DNA of 64,000 nt from Streptomyces sp. A 4/2 (GCF_940670765.1 NZ_CALNVW010000020.1:310001-374000), one strand, 5' to 3'; counted from the first letter of the stretch, positions 48,749 to 58,202 are shown. The notes: generated from the sequence alone by a model not told the origin. Numbers and translations: made by a program.

Positions 48749-51700
48749 TCAGCTGCGTGGGGTCAGGGCGAGGATGTGCAGCGAGGACTGGGACGGAAGG
48801 GTCAGGGAGCGGAGCTCCTTGTCAGGGTTCGCGGGCACGGTGTTGACGTAGAGGCGGTAGTTGAGGCCGTAGTTGGCGGGGCCCGACGGGGTGACCCGGT
48901 GGTCGGTGGTGACGGCGATGCGGGCGCCGTTGGCCGTGGGGTCGTCCGTCACCCAGTTGGGCAGATACAGGTTCGCCGTGTCGGTGGTGCCGTCCGTGTA
49001 GTGGACGGCGACCTGGCCGGTGATGCCGCCCGCCGAGGCACCGAGGAAGCCGATCTCGCGGGCGCGGCCGCTCAGCGCGATTTCCGCGCCGCCTGTGGCG
49101 TTGTCCTGTCGGCCCGGACCGTAGTCGGGGAGCGTGAAGGACATTCCGTCGACGGTGAGTTGGGCGCCCGGTGCGGCTCCGGCCGCAGCGAGTGCCTCGG
49201 CGGAGTAGCTGTTGCCGCTGTCGAACGAACCCTCGGCCGGATGGGCGTCGCGGGCGATCATGGTGTTGTTGTACGCATCGGAGAGCCGGGCCAGCGGCAG
49301 GGTCGCCGGAACGGCCGCGGTGGTGACGGCGGTGCCCGAGGCGAGCGGGTAGGTGGCGCGGGCCCGTACGGCGCCCGCGGACTCCGCGGCGTCGGCGGCG
49401 GGCGGGGTGACCGTGAACTCGGCGGTGACGGTGGCCCCGTCGGCCACGGTGTCCGGGGACTGCCGGTCCGGGGTGACCCGCCAGTCCTCGGGGGCGTCCA
49501 CGGTGAGGACTACACCGGGAAGTGCGGCGCCGGTGCTGTTGGTGAAGGTCACCTTCACCGTGCCGGGGGTGGAGCGCGTGTAGAGGGCCGGGGCGATGTC
49601 GACCCGGGCGGGCGGTGCGGTGGGGCAGACGGCGCCCGGGCCGGCCGGGCCCAGGTCGTCGACGACCAGGTCGTCCAGGACGAAGGCGTCGCCCCGGTTG
49701 TGCTTGATGCCGAGCCACATGTCACCGCATCCGGCCTCGCCGGTGGTCACGGTCTGTTCGTACACCCGGTGCGGAGCCGAATGCTGCGGCGGCAGGCTGT
49801 CGTCCCAACCAGCGGGCACGGGAAGGGTGTGGGGAGGCGCCGAGTCGAGGGGGCGGGTGGTCGTGGGTGGCAGCAGGTCCTCGGTGACAGCTGAGCCGCC
49901 GTCCCGGCCGACAACGGCGCGGTAATCCGATCCGGGGTCCGCCTGGTAGGAGAAGCGGATGCGGTAGGCGCGCCCCGGGGCGAAGCGCAGGGTCTGGGGC
50001 ATGGTGCGGTAGACGAGCCCTGTGCTGTCGGAGAGGGTCTTGAGGGAGAAGCGGCCTCCGATGGTGTCACGGGTGTAGTTCTCGTGGGTCTCGGAGAGGT
50101 GGGTACGGCCGCCGTCGCCATCGCCCGTGTAGACGAACGGGCCCCAGCCCTCGTCCACATGCTCGAAGTCCTCGGCGAACCAGTGGCCGCCGTACGCCGG
50201 ATCGGCGCCCTCGTTCGCCACCACCCGTGCGTCGGCGAACTCCACCCGGGTGCCCTCGGCGCCCGCGTCGGCGGACAGGGTGAACAGAGCCGTGCCCCTG
50301 CCATGCCTGGGAACGGTGAACAGAACCTTCATTCGCTGGAACGAAGTGCCGTACCGGCGGGCGTTGTTGACCTTGTGGGGCAGAGGTGAGGTCGTGGCCC
50401 GGACGGTGGCGTCCGGGCCGCCGTGGCCGCTCACGGTGAGGCTGGCCGTGCGGGTACCTGTGATGCGCACCCAGACCGAGGCGGAGTAGGTGCCGGGCGT
50501 CAGGCGGGTGACGCGCTGGGCGGCGGTGCGGGCGCCGGTCGCGGTGATCCGCAGATACGGGAGGCCGTTGCCGTCGTCCGTGACACCGACCTGGCCGGAG
50601 TCGGGCACGGTCCAGCCGTCGGTGGTACGACTGGTGAAGGAGGGGTTGGCGAGGAGGCCGCCCTTGCCGTAGTCGGGGTCGCGCAGCGGGGACGGGGCAG
50701 TGCGGTAGAGGACGTACGCGGTGGCCGCGTCGGCGGTCACCGTGACGGTGCCGCGGGTGACGGGAAGGTCGCCGATGTGGGTGCGGCCGTCTTCGCCGAG
50801 CCGGTAGAGGCCCACGGTCCCGCACTGTGCCCACTTCGCCGGAAGCTGCCAACTGGTCGCGCCGCCCGAGGGGTTCCAGTGATAGATCTTCCGCGGATCG
50901 GCCTCTTCGGTGGGCTCCCAGGGGAGGAACACGTTCGTGCCGTCCGCGATCAGCCGTCCGTTCCAGGTGATCCTGGCCGTACCGGTCGCGTCGCTGACGG
51001 AGACCCCGCCCGTCAGGTCGACCTGGTGGTCGGCCATCCGCTGGATCTCGAAGTGCTGGAGGAACTTCGTCGGAAGGTTGACCGTGAAGGTGGCCTTCAG
51101 CCAGTCCTTCAGGTTGTGCTGGCCCTGCCAGCCCATGTAGTGGGTATTGTCCGCCCCGCGCAGCAGGGAGGTGCGGTTCCAGGCGTCCCGCTGGTGGTTG
51201 CGTGCGAATCGGATGATCTGCGACTTGAGGCCACTGCCGGTCTGTCCCGCGTACGTGAAAACGCTGTCCCGCTCGAACTGGGCGTCCGCCTCACCTCCGA
51301 GCGGCAGCCCCGCACCAGTGATCACCTGTCCCTGGCGGGCGGGGGCCCAGCCGCCGGTCCAGTAGGTGTCGGAGTAGACGAAGCCGAGGTGTGGCAGATC
51401 ATCGGCGAGTCCGGCGAACCGTTGCGCGAACGCCCCGGTCGCCTGGTCCTTGACCGTGTCGGTGTGCCACGACTGGTCCATCCACCGCCAGCCGAGGTCG
51501 GAGGCGCCGTTGCTGCGGTCCCAGCGGAAGTTGCGCGATTCCGGGTACTCCTCCCAGGCGTTGATGTGCACGCCCACCGAAGCGTTGTACCGGCGGGACT
51601 CCTTGGTGAGGGTGCGCAGCGCATCCAGGCCGCCGGCCCGGGTGTTGTAGTGGCCCGCGTAGTCCATGTGACCGCTGTCGTGCCCCTCGGACTGATAGCC

Positions 51701-52708
51701 CTTCAGGAGGATCGCCTGCGGCAGCCCGTCCGTGTGCAGATAGGTGCGGCGGATCTCGTCGAGCGTGGTGAGGAAGGGCTGGTCCGCGTTGCTGGCGATG
51801 TTGATCGCGATGCCCTGCACCACCCGGGTGCGGCTCCAGTCGTCCGCGTACGGGTTACGCATGATCGTACGGAAGGCGATGGCAGCGTCCTGCCAGTCGG
51901 CGACACCGTCTCCGTTGCGGTCGGCGGTGACGACGACCGCGGCCTCGGGCAGCCCGAAGACCTTGCCGTCGGCACCCCGGTAGACCCATTCACCGCTCGC
52001 GATCTCCGTGTGGTGGACCCCCTCGATGTCGCTGGTGCGGTACATCAGCCGGTCCTGGGCGCAGGTGAACGACTCGACGGCGGCTGCCAGCCGGCCGGTG
52101 TCGAGCATCGCGTAGGAGGTGCGCCGCCAGGTCGAATCGGCGGTCGCGTCAGCCACCTTGACGAACACGTCGGCGGCCTCGGGCCCACCCAGTCCGTACG
52201 TCAGGGGGCAGTGCGAGAGCGCGGCATGTTGGGTGGCGGAGGCGGAGACCAGGCCCAGGCCCGGAAGTCCGAAAGTGGTGACCCGGGTGGCGCCGTGCTC
52301 CGTCATGCGCACGACCCTGAAGCGCAGGACATCGCCCTTCAGGGTCAGTTCGGCGTCCACGACGACGTCGAGGTCAGGGACGGAGATCCGGTACGCGGCC
52401 CGGCCGGCGGAGAGCTGCGAGGTGACGGCGGGGGTGTAGTCGCTGCCGTTGATGCGCACGGTACGGATCGACCCGACGGTGCCGCCCAGGGTGTCCCCGG
52501 TGGCTGTCCAGCGGTAGCCGAGGACCCGGGGAAAGCCGGGATCCACGGTCACCGTCAGGGTGTCGGAGACCAGGTCGCCGCGGCGGTCGGACGCCGCTGC
52601 CGGCAGTGCTCCGGATGCCCGGATTCCGGTGACGACGCCGGCTGCCGCAGTGGTTCTCAGCACGGTGCGGCGGCTGGGCCCCGTGTCAGTGGATTCCTGC
52701 TGGTCCAT
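48749..52708 (-). CDS. Exported GH101 endo-alpha-N-acetylgalactosaminidase
   Basis: This 1319-residue protein has a twin-arginine signal (SRRTVLRTTAAAGVVTG) and a GH101-type organisation: beta-sandwich (to about residue 270), TIM-barrel catalytic domain (INIASNADQPFLTTLDEI, VGVHINAWEEYPESRNFRWD, LGFVYSDTYWTGGW, then EADAQFERDSVF), and several C-terminal beta-sandwich or carbohydrate-binding modules, ending in an NPCBM-like segment. GH101 enzymes release the Gal-beta-1,3-GalNAc disaccharide from Ser/Thr of mucin-type glycoproteins. The Asp in VYSDTYW and the Glu in AQFERDS are my candidates for nucleophile and acid. GGAGGG lies 11 bp before the ATG at 52708. Confidence 0.85.
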   Translation of the reverse strand: MDQQESTDTGPSRRTVLRTTAAAGVVTGIRASGALPAAASDRRGDLVSDTLTVTVDPGFPRVLGYRWTATGDTLGGTVGSIRTVRINGSDYTPAVTSQLSAGRAAYRISVPDLDVVVDAELTLKGDVLRFRVVRMTEHGATRVTTFGLPGLGLVSASATQHAALSHCPLTYGLGGPEAADVFVKVADATADSTWRRTSYAMLDTGRLAAAVESFTCAQDRLMYRTSDIEGVHHTEIASGEWVYRGADGKVFGLPEAAVVVTADRNGDGVADWQDAAIAFRTIMRNPYADDWSRTRVVQGIAINIASNADQPFLTTLDEIRRTYLHTDGLPQAILLKGYQSEGHDSGHMDYAGHYNTRAGGLDALRTLTKESRRYNASVGVHINAWEEYPESRNFRWDRSNGASDLGWRWMDQSWHTDTVKDQATGAFAQRFAGLADDLPHLGFVYSDTYWTGGWAPARQGQVITGAGLPLGGEADAQFERDSVFTYAGQTGSGLKSQIIRFARNHQRDAWNRTSLLRGADNTHYMGWQGQHNLKDWLKATFTVNLPTKFLQHFEIQRMADHQVDLTGGVSVSDATGTARITWNGRLIADGTNVFLPWEPTEEADPRKIYHWNPSGGATSWQLPAKWAQCGTVGLYRLGEDGRTHIGDLPVTRGTVTVTADAATAYVLYRTAPSPLRDPDYGKGGLLANPSFTSRTTDGWTVPDSGQVGVTDDGNGLPYLRITATGARTAAQRVTRLTPGTYSASVWVRITGTRTASLTVSGHGGPDATVRATTSPLPHKVNNARRYGTSFQRMKVLFTVPRHGRGTALFTLSADAGAEGTRVEFADARVVANEGADPAYGGHWFAEDFEHVDEGWGPFVYTGDGDGGRTHLSETHENYTRDTIGGRFSLKTLSDSTGLVYRTMPQTLRFAPGRAYRIRFSYQADPGSDYRAVVGRDGGSAVTEDLLPPTTTRPLDSAPPHTLPVPAGWDDSLPPQHSAPHRVYEQTVTTGEAGCGDMWLGIKHNRGDAFVLDDLVVDDLGPAGPGAVCPTAPPARVDIAPALYTRSTPGTVKVTFTNSTGAALPGVVLTVDAPEDWRVTPDRQSPDTVADGATVTAEFTVTPPAADAAESAGAVRARATYPLASGTAVTTAAVPATLPLARLSDAYNNTMIARDAHPAEGSFDSGNSYSAEALAAAGAAPGAQLTVDGMSFTLPDYGPGRQDNATGGAEIALSGRAREIGFLGASAGGITGQVAVHYTDGTTDTANLYLPNWVTDDPTANGARIAVTTDHRVTPSGPANYGLNYRLYVNTVPANPDKELRSLTLPSQSSLHILALTPRS

Positions 52709-52979
52709 GAGGTGGTGCCCTCCTGCGGACGGAATGAGGTCCAAAAGCGTGGGTCAGTCTGGGATGTGACGACCCGTCGGACCATGGACAGAGCTGCAGA
52801 GCCCCTTGGACTTTCCGGCTACGAAGTGGATCGACATCCGGTCGCGGCGCACCGTGCGGACCCGGTGCGGGGCTTGCCCGGTGCAGTCCGTTCGACCATC
52901 GCTGTACGTGACTCCGAAGGAGAGTGGCCGGAAGCTCCCACCGCTCCCGGCGCGCTGTTCCTCTCCTCGGCGCCAGGGC

Positions 52980-53165
52980 TCAGGCGGCAAGAGTCTGGTC
53001 ACCCAGGTGCGTCAAGTGGTGGAAGAGTTCCGGGGACTTCGGGAAATGGGCGTGACAGAAGTCCCCGGGCACGGGCAGGGGGTGCCGTCCGTCCACCTGG
53101 GCCTCGGGGCCGGGGAACATCGGATCCGGGCCCACGCGGAGTGTTTCCCTCGTACGGGTAGTCAT
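52980..53165 (-). pseudogene. Short gene remnant or small ORF
   Basis: A 61-codon minus-strand frame with coding-type bias ends MFPGPEAQVDGRHPLPVPGD...HLTHLGDQTLAA. Upstream in another frame there is VPEFADDYPYEGNTPR, which would join well to it. The region therefore looks like the tail of a decayed gene. I do not recognise the family. The rest of the gap from 52745 to 53236 holds nothing else. Confidence 0.35.
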
Positions 53166-53236
53166 CGGCGAATTCCGGGACAGTCAAGATCACGGCGGGT
53201 GATCCTTCCCAGGTCTTCGAGCAAAGGAATTCTGCT

Positions 53237-54391
53237 GTGGCATTGACGACTGCGTCGATCGCGGACGAACTGGAAGCTGCGAACAAGGTCGGCGATCCCG
53301 TTGCCGATCAACTTGTGGCCGAGCTGATCGACAACCGGGAGATCGACGGGGTGAACGCCCTGTTCCGTACCATCGGTTCCCTCAAGCCGGACCAGGACCT
53401 GTCGACGCTGCCGAAACGGCTGGCGGAGTTCCTCGAGAAGGCGGCGGCCCCGCCACCGGAGTGGAGCGACGCGGACGCCACGGCGGCCGAAGGCTTCTTC
53501 GCCCACCACCACGGCGAGGCCTCCATGCTCCAGGGCACCGTCGGTCTGATCGGGACCTACCTCTCCCCGACCGGGGCCTTCACCCTCCGCTCCACCGGCC
53601 GTCTGGGCGGGGTGGACGGACCGGGCAGGCGGCTGTCGCAGTCCTCCCGGCTCTTCGTCGACATGGGCAACAAGGGTGCTCTGCGCGACGGGACGCTGGC
53701 CGCCGACGTGACCAAGGTCCGCCTGGTCCACGCTTCGGTGAGGCAACTGCACAAGAAGTCCGGGGTGTGGGACTACGCGCGGTGGGGGGAGCCGGTGTCG
53801 CAGAAGTACACCACCGGTGCCGCGTTCGTATTCAGCACACAGATCCTCCAGGCGATGAAGAATCTCGGCCTGGAGGTCTCCCGCGAGGATGCCAACGGAT
53901 TCCTGTGCGCTTGGCACTACGTCAACCACTACCTGGGCACCCAGCAGGAATGGCTGGTACCCAAGAACGCCGACGAGGCGGAGCGGCTGTGGAACCACGA
54001 GCGCGACAGGGAATGGCAGAAGAGCGATGACGGCGTGTTCATGACGCACCAGGCCATCGAGTTCTACCGGAAGTTCCTTCCGCCCGGCGTGCACGACGCA
54101 TTCGTCGCCATGATCCGCACCGCGCTCACGGACCCGTACGCCGATCTGGCAGGTCTCGAGCGCAGCGTACTGGACCTCGCAGGACAGCCTCTCGCCGCCG
54201 GGCACGGCCTCGTGAGCGGCGTAGGCGGTGGTCTCCTCGGTGGCGCCGCGAAGAGCACCGTCGGTGTCAACCCCTACAAGGAGATCCTGGGCATCGCCTC
54301 GAAGGCCTTCAACCAGGCCGAGCGATACGCGCTGACCCACGACCAGGACGACCAGCCCCAGATGCACCAGGAACTCGACGACAACCGCTGA
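53237..54391 (+). CDS. DUF2236 / oxygenase MpaB-like (latex-clearing-protein-related) heme protein
   Basis: This 384-residue protein starts at a GTG with AAAGGAA upstream. The family region spans ~residues 85-330: EGFFAHHHGEASMLQGTVGL, KVRLVHASVRQLHKKSGVWD, QKYTTGAAFVFSTQILQAM and CAWHYVNHYLGTQQEW, whose histidines are probable heme ligands and acid/base residues. Characterised relatives include the rubber-cleaving oxygenase Lcp and the fungal MpaB oxygenase; most actinobacterial members have no known substrate. No twin-arginine signal is present, unlike Lcp, so it is probably intracellular. Confidence 0.85.
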   Translation: MALTTASIADELEAANKVGDPVADQLVAELIDNREIDGVNALFRTIGSLKPDQDLSTLPKRLAEFLEKAAAPPPEWSDADATAAEGFFAHHHGEASMLQGTVGLIGTYLSPTGAFTLRSTGRLGGVDGPGRRLSQSSRLFVDMGNKGALRDGTLAADVTKVRLVHASVRQLHKKSGVWDYARWGEPVSQKYTTGAAFVFSTQILQAMKNLGLEVSREDANGFLCAWHYVNHYLGTQQEWLVPKNADEAERLWNHERDREWQKSDDGVFMTHQAIEFYRKFLPPGVHDAFVAMIRTALTDPYADLAGLERSVLDLAGQPLAAGHGLVSGVGGGLLGGAAKSTVGVNPYKEILGIASKAFNQAERYALTHDQDDQPQMHQELDDNR

Positions 54392-54846
54392 CCGCGCGTA
54401 ACCGGTAGCCGAACACCGTTGCCCCGCCTGAACACAGGCGCCAAGGGCACCGAGGGGCGGTCCGCCCAGGATTTCCCCCACAGCCCAGGCCCACCCGTAG
54501 GCCTGGGCTCATCGGCACGTCCGCCGACCGCATGCGCACGGGCAACCCACCTGACCGGTAGGCCTGTTGCCCGGTCGGTGCGAGGCCGCAGCCACACCGG
54601 CACCCCTTGAGGGCGATGTCGCACTCCGCACCCACCCTTGAGCACGGCCCGCCGCCCCGAGGACCCGGGCGGTGGGCCGGCCACGTTGAGATCCCGCAGC
54701 AACCGTCCCACGACGGCACCAACCGTGGTGCGCACCGGTCGGGGCATCGGCTTCGACAACAGCGCGTGCCGGATCTCCTCTGGTTCTGCTGTCTCGCGGA
54801 TGTCGGTGGACTCCGTGATTCCGTCAGTTCTGACCGGCTCGCGCAT
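54274..54846 (-). CDS. Hypothetical protein, 3' end doubtful
   Basis: The start at the ATG 54846 has GAGGG 9 bp upstream, and the first ~55 residues (MREPVRTDGITESTDIRETA, then PRPVRTTVGAVVGRLLRDLN) have a clean acidic-to-basic look and codon bias. After about residue 60 the bias fails and the frame runs into the antisense of the DUF2236 gene, so the real stop was probably lost or a frameshift occurred near 54600. A GTG at 54885 would begin 10 bp after the preceding small gene. The function is unknown. Confidence 0.3.
   Translation of the reverse strand: MREPVRTDGITESTDIRETAEPEEIRHALLSKPMPRPVRTTVGAVVGRLLRDLNVAGPPPGSSGRRAVLKGGCGVRHRPQGVPVWLRPRTDRATGLPVRWVARAHAVGGRADEPRPTGGPGLWGKSWADRPSVPLAPVFRRGNGVRLPVTRGQRLSSSSWCIWGWSSWSWVSAYRSAWLKAFEAMPRISL
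54482..54509. terminator. Terminator downstream of the DUF2236 gene
   Basis: AGCCCAGGCC pairs with GGCCTGGGCT, a 10-bp stem with an 8-base loop, 91 bp after the DUF2236 stop. Confidence 0.6.
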
Positions 54847-54894
54847 CAGCGGTCCCTCGGTCTCGTGCAGCAGCTCCGCCGCCACCGGAACCGG

Positions 54895-55083
54895 TCACCA
54901 GTGGGGTGTGGGTACGGTCGGCGAGTCGCCGTCGTCGCCACGCACGGGTCGCGGAGGTTGGTCGAGGATCTCGCGGGCCTTCGCCCCGTTGCCATCGGCC
55001 GGGCGCTGCCAGGCGCGGACCCTGCTGCCGAGGAGGGCGAAGCGTTCGAGGAGCAGGGTGAATGCCCCCTTGGTCCGTTCCAT
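54895..55083 (-). CDS. Small 62-residue hypothetical protein
   Basis: The ATG at 55083 has GGAGGG 8 bp upstream. The product begins MERTKGAFTLLLERFALLGS, an amphipathic helix, then RVRAWQRPADGNGAKAREIL and a polar tail. I do not recognise the family. It diverges from the LuxR-type regulator at 55184 with 100 bp between them, so that regulator may control it. Confidence 0.55.
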   Translation of the reverse strand: MERTKGAFTLLLERFALLGSRVRAWQRPADGNGAKAREILDQPPRPVRGDDGDSPTVPTPHW

Positions 55084-55183
55084 GTGATTCCCTCCGAGAC
55101 GGTCTGGGAATATTCCTCGCACATCTGAACAATGGACATCAGCACGGGCTGGACCGGAGTCATCCGGCTGATGAGGGGGTTGC

Positions 55184-56245
55184 GTGGGCGGCATCGGTGA
55201 GGACGGCAAGAGACCGGGCCTTCGCGAGACGGCCGGGGAAACGCCGCCCGAAGGGCAATTGTCCGAGGACGCCGTCCAGGTGTTCCGGTGGGTGAGCAAT
55301 CAGGGGCCGTGCGACGCCACGACGTTGGGATCGGCACTCGGGCTGCCGGAGAGCTGCGCGGCCTCGGCGGTGGCGACGCTGATCGAGCTGCTGTTGCTGC
55401 GGCATCTGCCCGGGAATCCGGGCCAGTTGGTGGCAGTGGCCCCGGACGCGGCCCTCGCCGCGCTGGTCGCGCCGAAGGAGGCGGGACTGCGCCGGCAGCT
55501 CGCCGAGATCGACCGGCTGCGGGCCGAGCTCACCCTTCTGACGCCCTTCTACGCGGAAGGCCGACGGCAGTGCCAGGGACGGACGCCGCTGACCGAGATC
55601 ACGGACCTGAAGACCGTCGTGGGAATGATCACCGAGGCGACCATGCGGTGCCGGAAGGAGGTCCGTACGTGCCACCCCGGCGGGGGCCGCTCCCCGGCAC
55701 TGCTCGAGCAGGCGTTCGTACGGGACCGGGACATGCTGCGCCGAGGGGTGCGGATGCGCACGCTGTACCAGCACACCGCCCGCTACCACTTGCCCACTCA
55801 GGAGTACGCGCGGCGGATGACCGACGAGGGCGCCGAGATCAGGACGCTGAGCGAACTGTTCGGCCGTATGGTCGCCTTCGACGCGGAGACGGTGTTCATA
55901 CCGCACCAGGACGACCTGGACGCGGCCATCGTCATCCAGGAGCCGTCCACGGTCACGTATCTGTGCGCGACATTCGATCACGCCTGGTCGCTGGCCGATC
56001 CCTACCACCCGGCCTGGACGGAGAGTTCGGCGCGGGACGAGGTGAAGCAGGCCATCGTGCGGCTGCTGGCGGAGGGCATGAAGGACGAGATGGTGGCCCG
56101 GCGGCTGGGGATGTCGCTGCGCACCTGCCGCAAGCACATTGCCAAGATCATGGAGCAACTCGGTGCGGCCAGCCGCTTCCAGGCCGGGTATCTGGCTCGG
56201 GTGCAGTCCTCCGGTCCCGCGTCCGCGGCGGCAGGCGGAACCTGA
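55184..56245 (+). CDS. LuxR-type regulator with TrmB-like N-terminus
   Basis: This 353-residue regulator has an N-terminal winged-helix segment (LSEDAVQVFRWVSNQGPCD), a short coiled coil (RRQLAEIDRLRAELTLL), a middle domain related to phospholipase-D-like TrmB effector regions (VRMRTLYQHTARYHLPTQEY, VTYLCATFDHAWSLADPY) and a C-terminal LuxR helix-turn-helix (LAEGMKDEMVARRLGMSLRT, then CRKHIAKIMEQLGAASRFQA). Regulators of this architecture often lie near natural-product and RiPP clusters in Streptomyces, which fits the radical SAM locus 2.4 kb away. The GTG start has GAGGGGG just upstream. Confidence 0.88.
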   Translation: MGGIGEDGKRPGLRETAGETPPEGQLSEDAVQVFRWVSNQGPCDATTLGSALGLPESCAASAVATLIELLLLRHLPGNPGQLVAVAPDAALAALVAPKEAGLRRQLAEIDRLRAELTLLTPFYAEGRRQCQGRTPLTEITDLKTVVGMITEATMRCRKEVRTCHPGGGRSPALLEQAFVRDRDMLRRGVRMRTLYQHTARYHLPTQEYARRMTDEGAEIRTLSELFGRMVAFDAETVFIPHQDDLDAAIVIQEPSTVTYLCATFDHAWSLADPYHPAWTESSARDEVKQAIVRLLAEGMKDEMVARRLGMSLRTCRKHIAKIMEQLGAASRFQAGYLARVQSSGPASAAAGGT

Positions 56246-56262
56246 ACGCCCCGCCTCGAACG

Positions 56263-56291
56263 GTGTCCGGCAGCCGTGGGCGGCCGGACAC
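56263..56291. terminator. Bidirectional terminator
   Basis: GTGTCCGG with complement CCGGACAC, 8-bp stem and 13-base loop, in the 49-bp gap between convergent LuxR and SARP genes. Confidence 0.6.
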
Positions 56292-56294
56292 GGC

Positions 56295-58202
56295 CTAACA
56301 CCGCGTTCCCGACGCGGCGGCCTGCTCCCGCGCGAACAGCAGGGTCAGCCAGGGCAGTTCGTAGCACACCGCCTCCGGGGCCGCCATGTGCGCGGTCACC
56401 TCGGGCAGGGACGGTGGAGACAGGACGCCGACGTCGATCAGGTTCTCCAGAGCACGCTGCGCGTCCCGGCCGTCCAGCCCCAGGGCTCCGGCGGCGGTGG
56501 GGAGGGTGAAGGAAGGGTCCGCCAGAGCGGCCAGTGCGTGCAAGGTGTCGCGGGCGGGAGCGGGCAGACGCGCCCACGTCCCGGCGAGCCGGGCACGGAC
56601 ACCGAGGCCGCCCGACGCGAGTTCGTCCAAGGCCTCCAGAGGATGTTCGAGACGGTCCGCGTACTGCCCGAGCGTCATGTGGCGCAGCACGGACAGACGG
56701 TTCCCGGCTGCTCGCAGAGCGAACGGGAGGAGCCCGGTGGCGCCGGCAATACGTGCGGCGGCGGAGTGCTCGGCAGCCAGCCGGGGCCGCCCGATGATTC
56801 CGCCGAGCAGGTCCAGGGCCTCCTCTGCGGAGAGCGGCGGGAGTTCGATCCGGTGCGCGGACTCCAGACAGGACAGCCGGCTCCTGGAGGTGACCAGTGC
56901 GGCGGCGGCGCCCGACGGGGGCAGCAGCGGGCCGAGGGCGGTGGCGTCCGGCGCGTCGTCCAGGAGCAGCAGGATCCGGCGCCCGGACAGCCAGGAGCGC
57001 CACACGGTGGCGGCCTCCTCCCGGTCGGCGGGCAGTCTCTCGGCACATCCCAGGGATCGGGCCAGCTCGGCCAGCACCGACACCCACGGGCGCGTCGAGC
57101 CGTCCTCGGCACACAGCCGGGTGGTGACCACCCCGTCGGGATAGCGCGCGGCGAGGCGATGCGCGAGGTGCACGGCGAAGGCCGTCTTGCCGACGCCGGC
57201 CGGGCCGGTGAGAAGCACCGGGGGGCCGCCCTCACGGCCCAGCAGTGCGCTGACGGACTCCAGCTCTCGCGTGCGCCCGGTGAAGTCGGCGAGCTCCGGC
57301 GGGAGCAGCCGTGACCCGATGGGGCCGCCGCGCGGCCGGGGCAGGGCCACGTCCTCCAGCAAGGAGCGGTAGGCACCCTGCAGCGCCGCACCGGGTTCCA
57401 GGCCCAGTTCCCGGGAGAGCTGCTGACGGCAGTCGTCGTAGGCGGACAACGCCTCCGTTCTGCGGCCGACCTGGTGCAGTGCGGTGAGCTGGGCGGCGCG
57501 CAGGCGCTCCCGCAGCGGGTGGCGCCTGACCATCTCGTCAGCGGTGTCCGCGACCGGGGCCGGGTCGCCGGTCTCCAACTGCGCTTCCGCCCATGCTTCG
57601 TAGACGGCCAGCCGCCGGACGTGCTGCCGTTCGGCGGCGGCGCGCAGCACCTCGGCGTAGGCGGCGAGGTCACTGAAGGGGTCGTACTGCCACAGGTCCA
57701 GCGCCTGACGGTACGTCCGGGCCGCGCGGCTCGGCGCGCCCGCGCGCACCTCGGCGTCGCCGCGCCGAGCCAGTTCCTCGAAGCGCAGGGTGTCGCATTC
57801 GTCCACGGTGAGGTGCAGGACGTAGCCGCCGGGACCGTGGTGCAGTCGGCCGAGGTCGTCGGGGTCGAGCACCCGGCGCAGCGTCGAGACGTACACCTGA
57901 AGGTTCTTGCGGGCCGTGCGGGGCGGATCGTCCGGCCAGACGGCGTCGGTCAGTTCCTCCAGCGACACCGGTGTGTTCGGACGGGTGAGCAGGACCGCCA
58001 GGACAAGGCGCTGCTTCAGCGGACCGAGCGGCAGCGGCAGACCGCCGCGGGAGGCTCGCAGGGGGCCGAGGAGGGTCAGTCGCAGAAGGGCGGCGCCGGT
58101 GCTGCACCCGCTGCCGCCTCCGCAGGCGGACTCTCGCGCGGTTCCGGATTCCGACTCCCTGTTGCGGGTTTCTGTGAGGGAATCTGTGAGGGAATCTGCC
58201 AT
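56295..58202 (-). CDS. AfsR/SARP-family pathway regulator with NB-ARC-type ATPase
   Basis: This ~635-residue regulator has an OmpR-like winged helix (LTLLGPLRASRGGLPLPLGP, RQ(R)LVLAVLL, NLQVYVSTLRRVLDP), a bacterial transcriptional activation domain (FEELARRGDAEVRAG to LGLEPGAALQGAYRSLL), then an ATPase with Walker A LTGPAGVGKTAFAVHLAHRL and Walker B RILLLLDDAPDA. The C-terminus is a shortened helical region. SARPs bind heptameric direct repeats and switch on antibiotic and RiPP genes. It diverges from the radical SAM operon and is its likely activator. The ATG at 58202 is chosen; a TTG at 58214 is possible. Confidence 0.93.
   Translation of the reverse strand: MADSLTDSLTETRNRESESGTARESACGGGSGCSTGAALLRLTLLGPLRASRGGLPLPLGPLKQRLVLAVLLTRPNTPVSLEELTDAVWPDDPPRTARKNLQVYVSTLRRVLDPDDLGRLHHGPGGYVLHLTVDECDTLRFEELARRGDAEVRAGAPSRAARTYRQALDLWQYDPFSDLAAYAEVLRAAAERQHVRRLAVYEAWAEAQLETGDPAPVADTADEMVRRHPLRERLRAAQLTALHQVGRRTEALSAYDDCRQQLSRELGLEPGAALQGAYRSLLEDVALPRPRGGPIGSRLLPPELADFTGRTRELESVSALLGREGGPPVLLTGPAGVGKTAFAVHLAHRLAARYPDGVVTTRLCAEDGSTRPWVSVLAELARSLGCAERLPADREEAATVWRSWLSGRRILLLLDDAPDATALGPLLPPSGAAAALVTSRSRLSCLESAHRIELPPLSAEEALDLLGGIIGRPRLAAEHSAAARIAGATGLLPFALRAAGNRLSVLRHMTLGQYADRLEHPLEALDELASGGLGVRARLAGTWARLPAPARDTLHALAALADPSFTLPTAAGALGLDGRDAQRALENLIDVGVLSPPSLPEVTAHMAAPEAVCYELPWLTLLFAREQAAASGTRC

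Noticed and set aside
48749..52744. Earlier starts of the GH101 protein at 52744
   Set aside because: Upstream residues add nothing to the twin-arginine signal, and the ATG at 52708 has an upstream GGAGGG.
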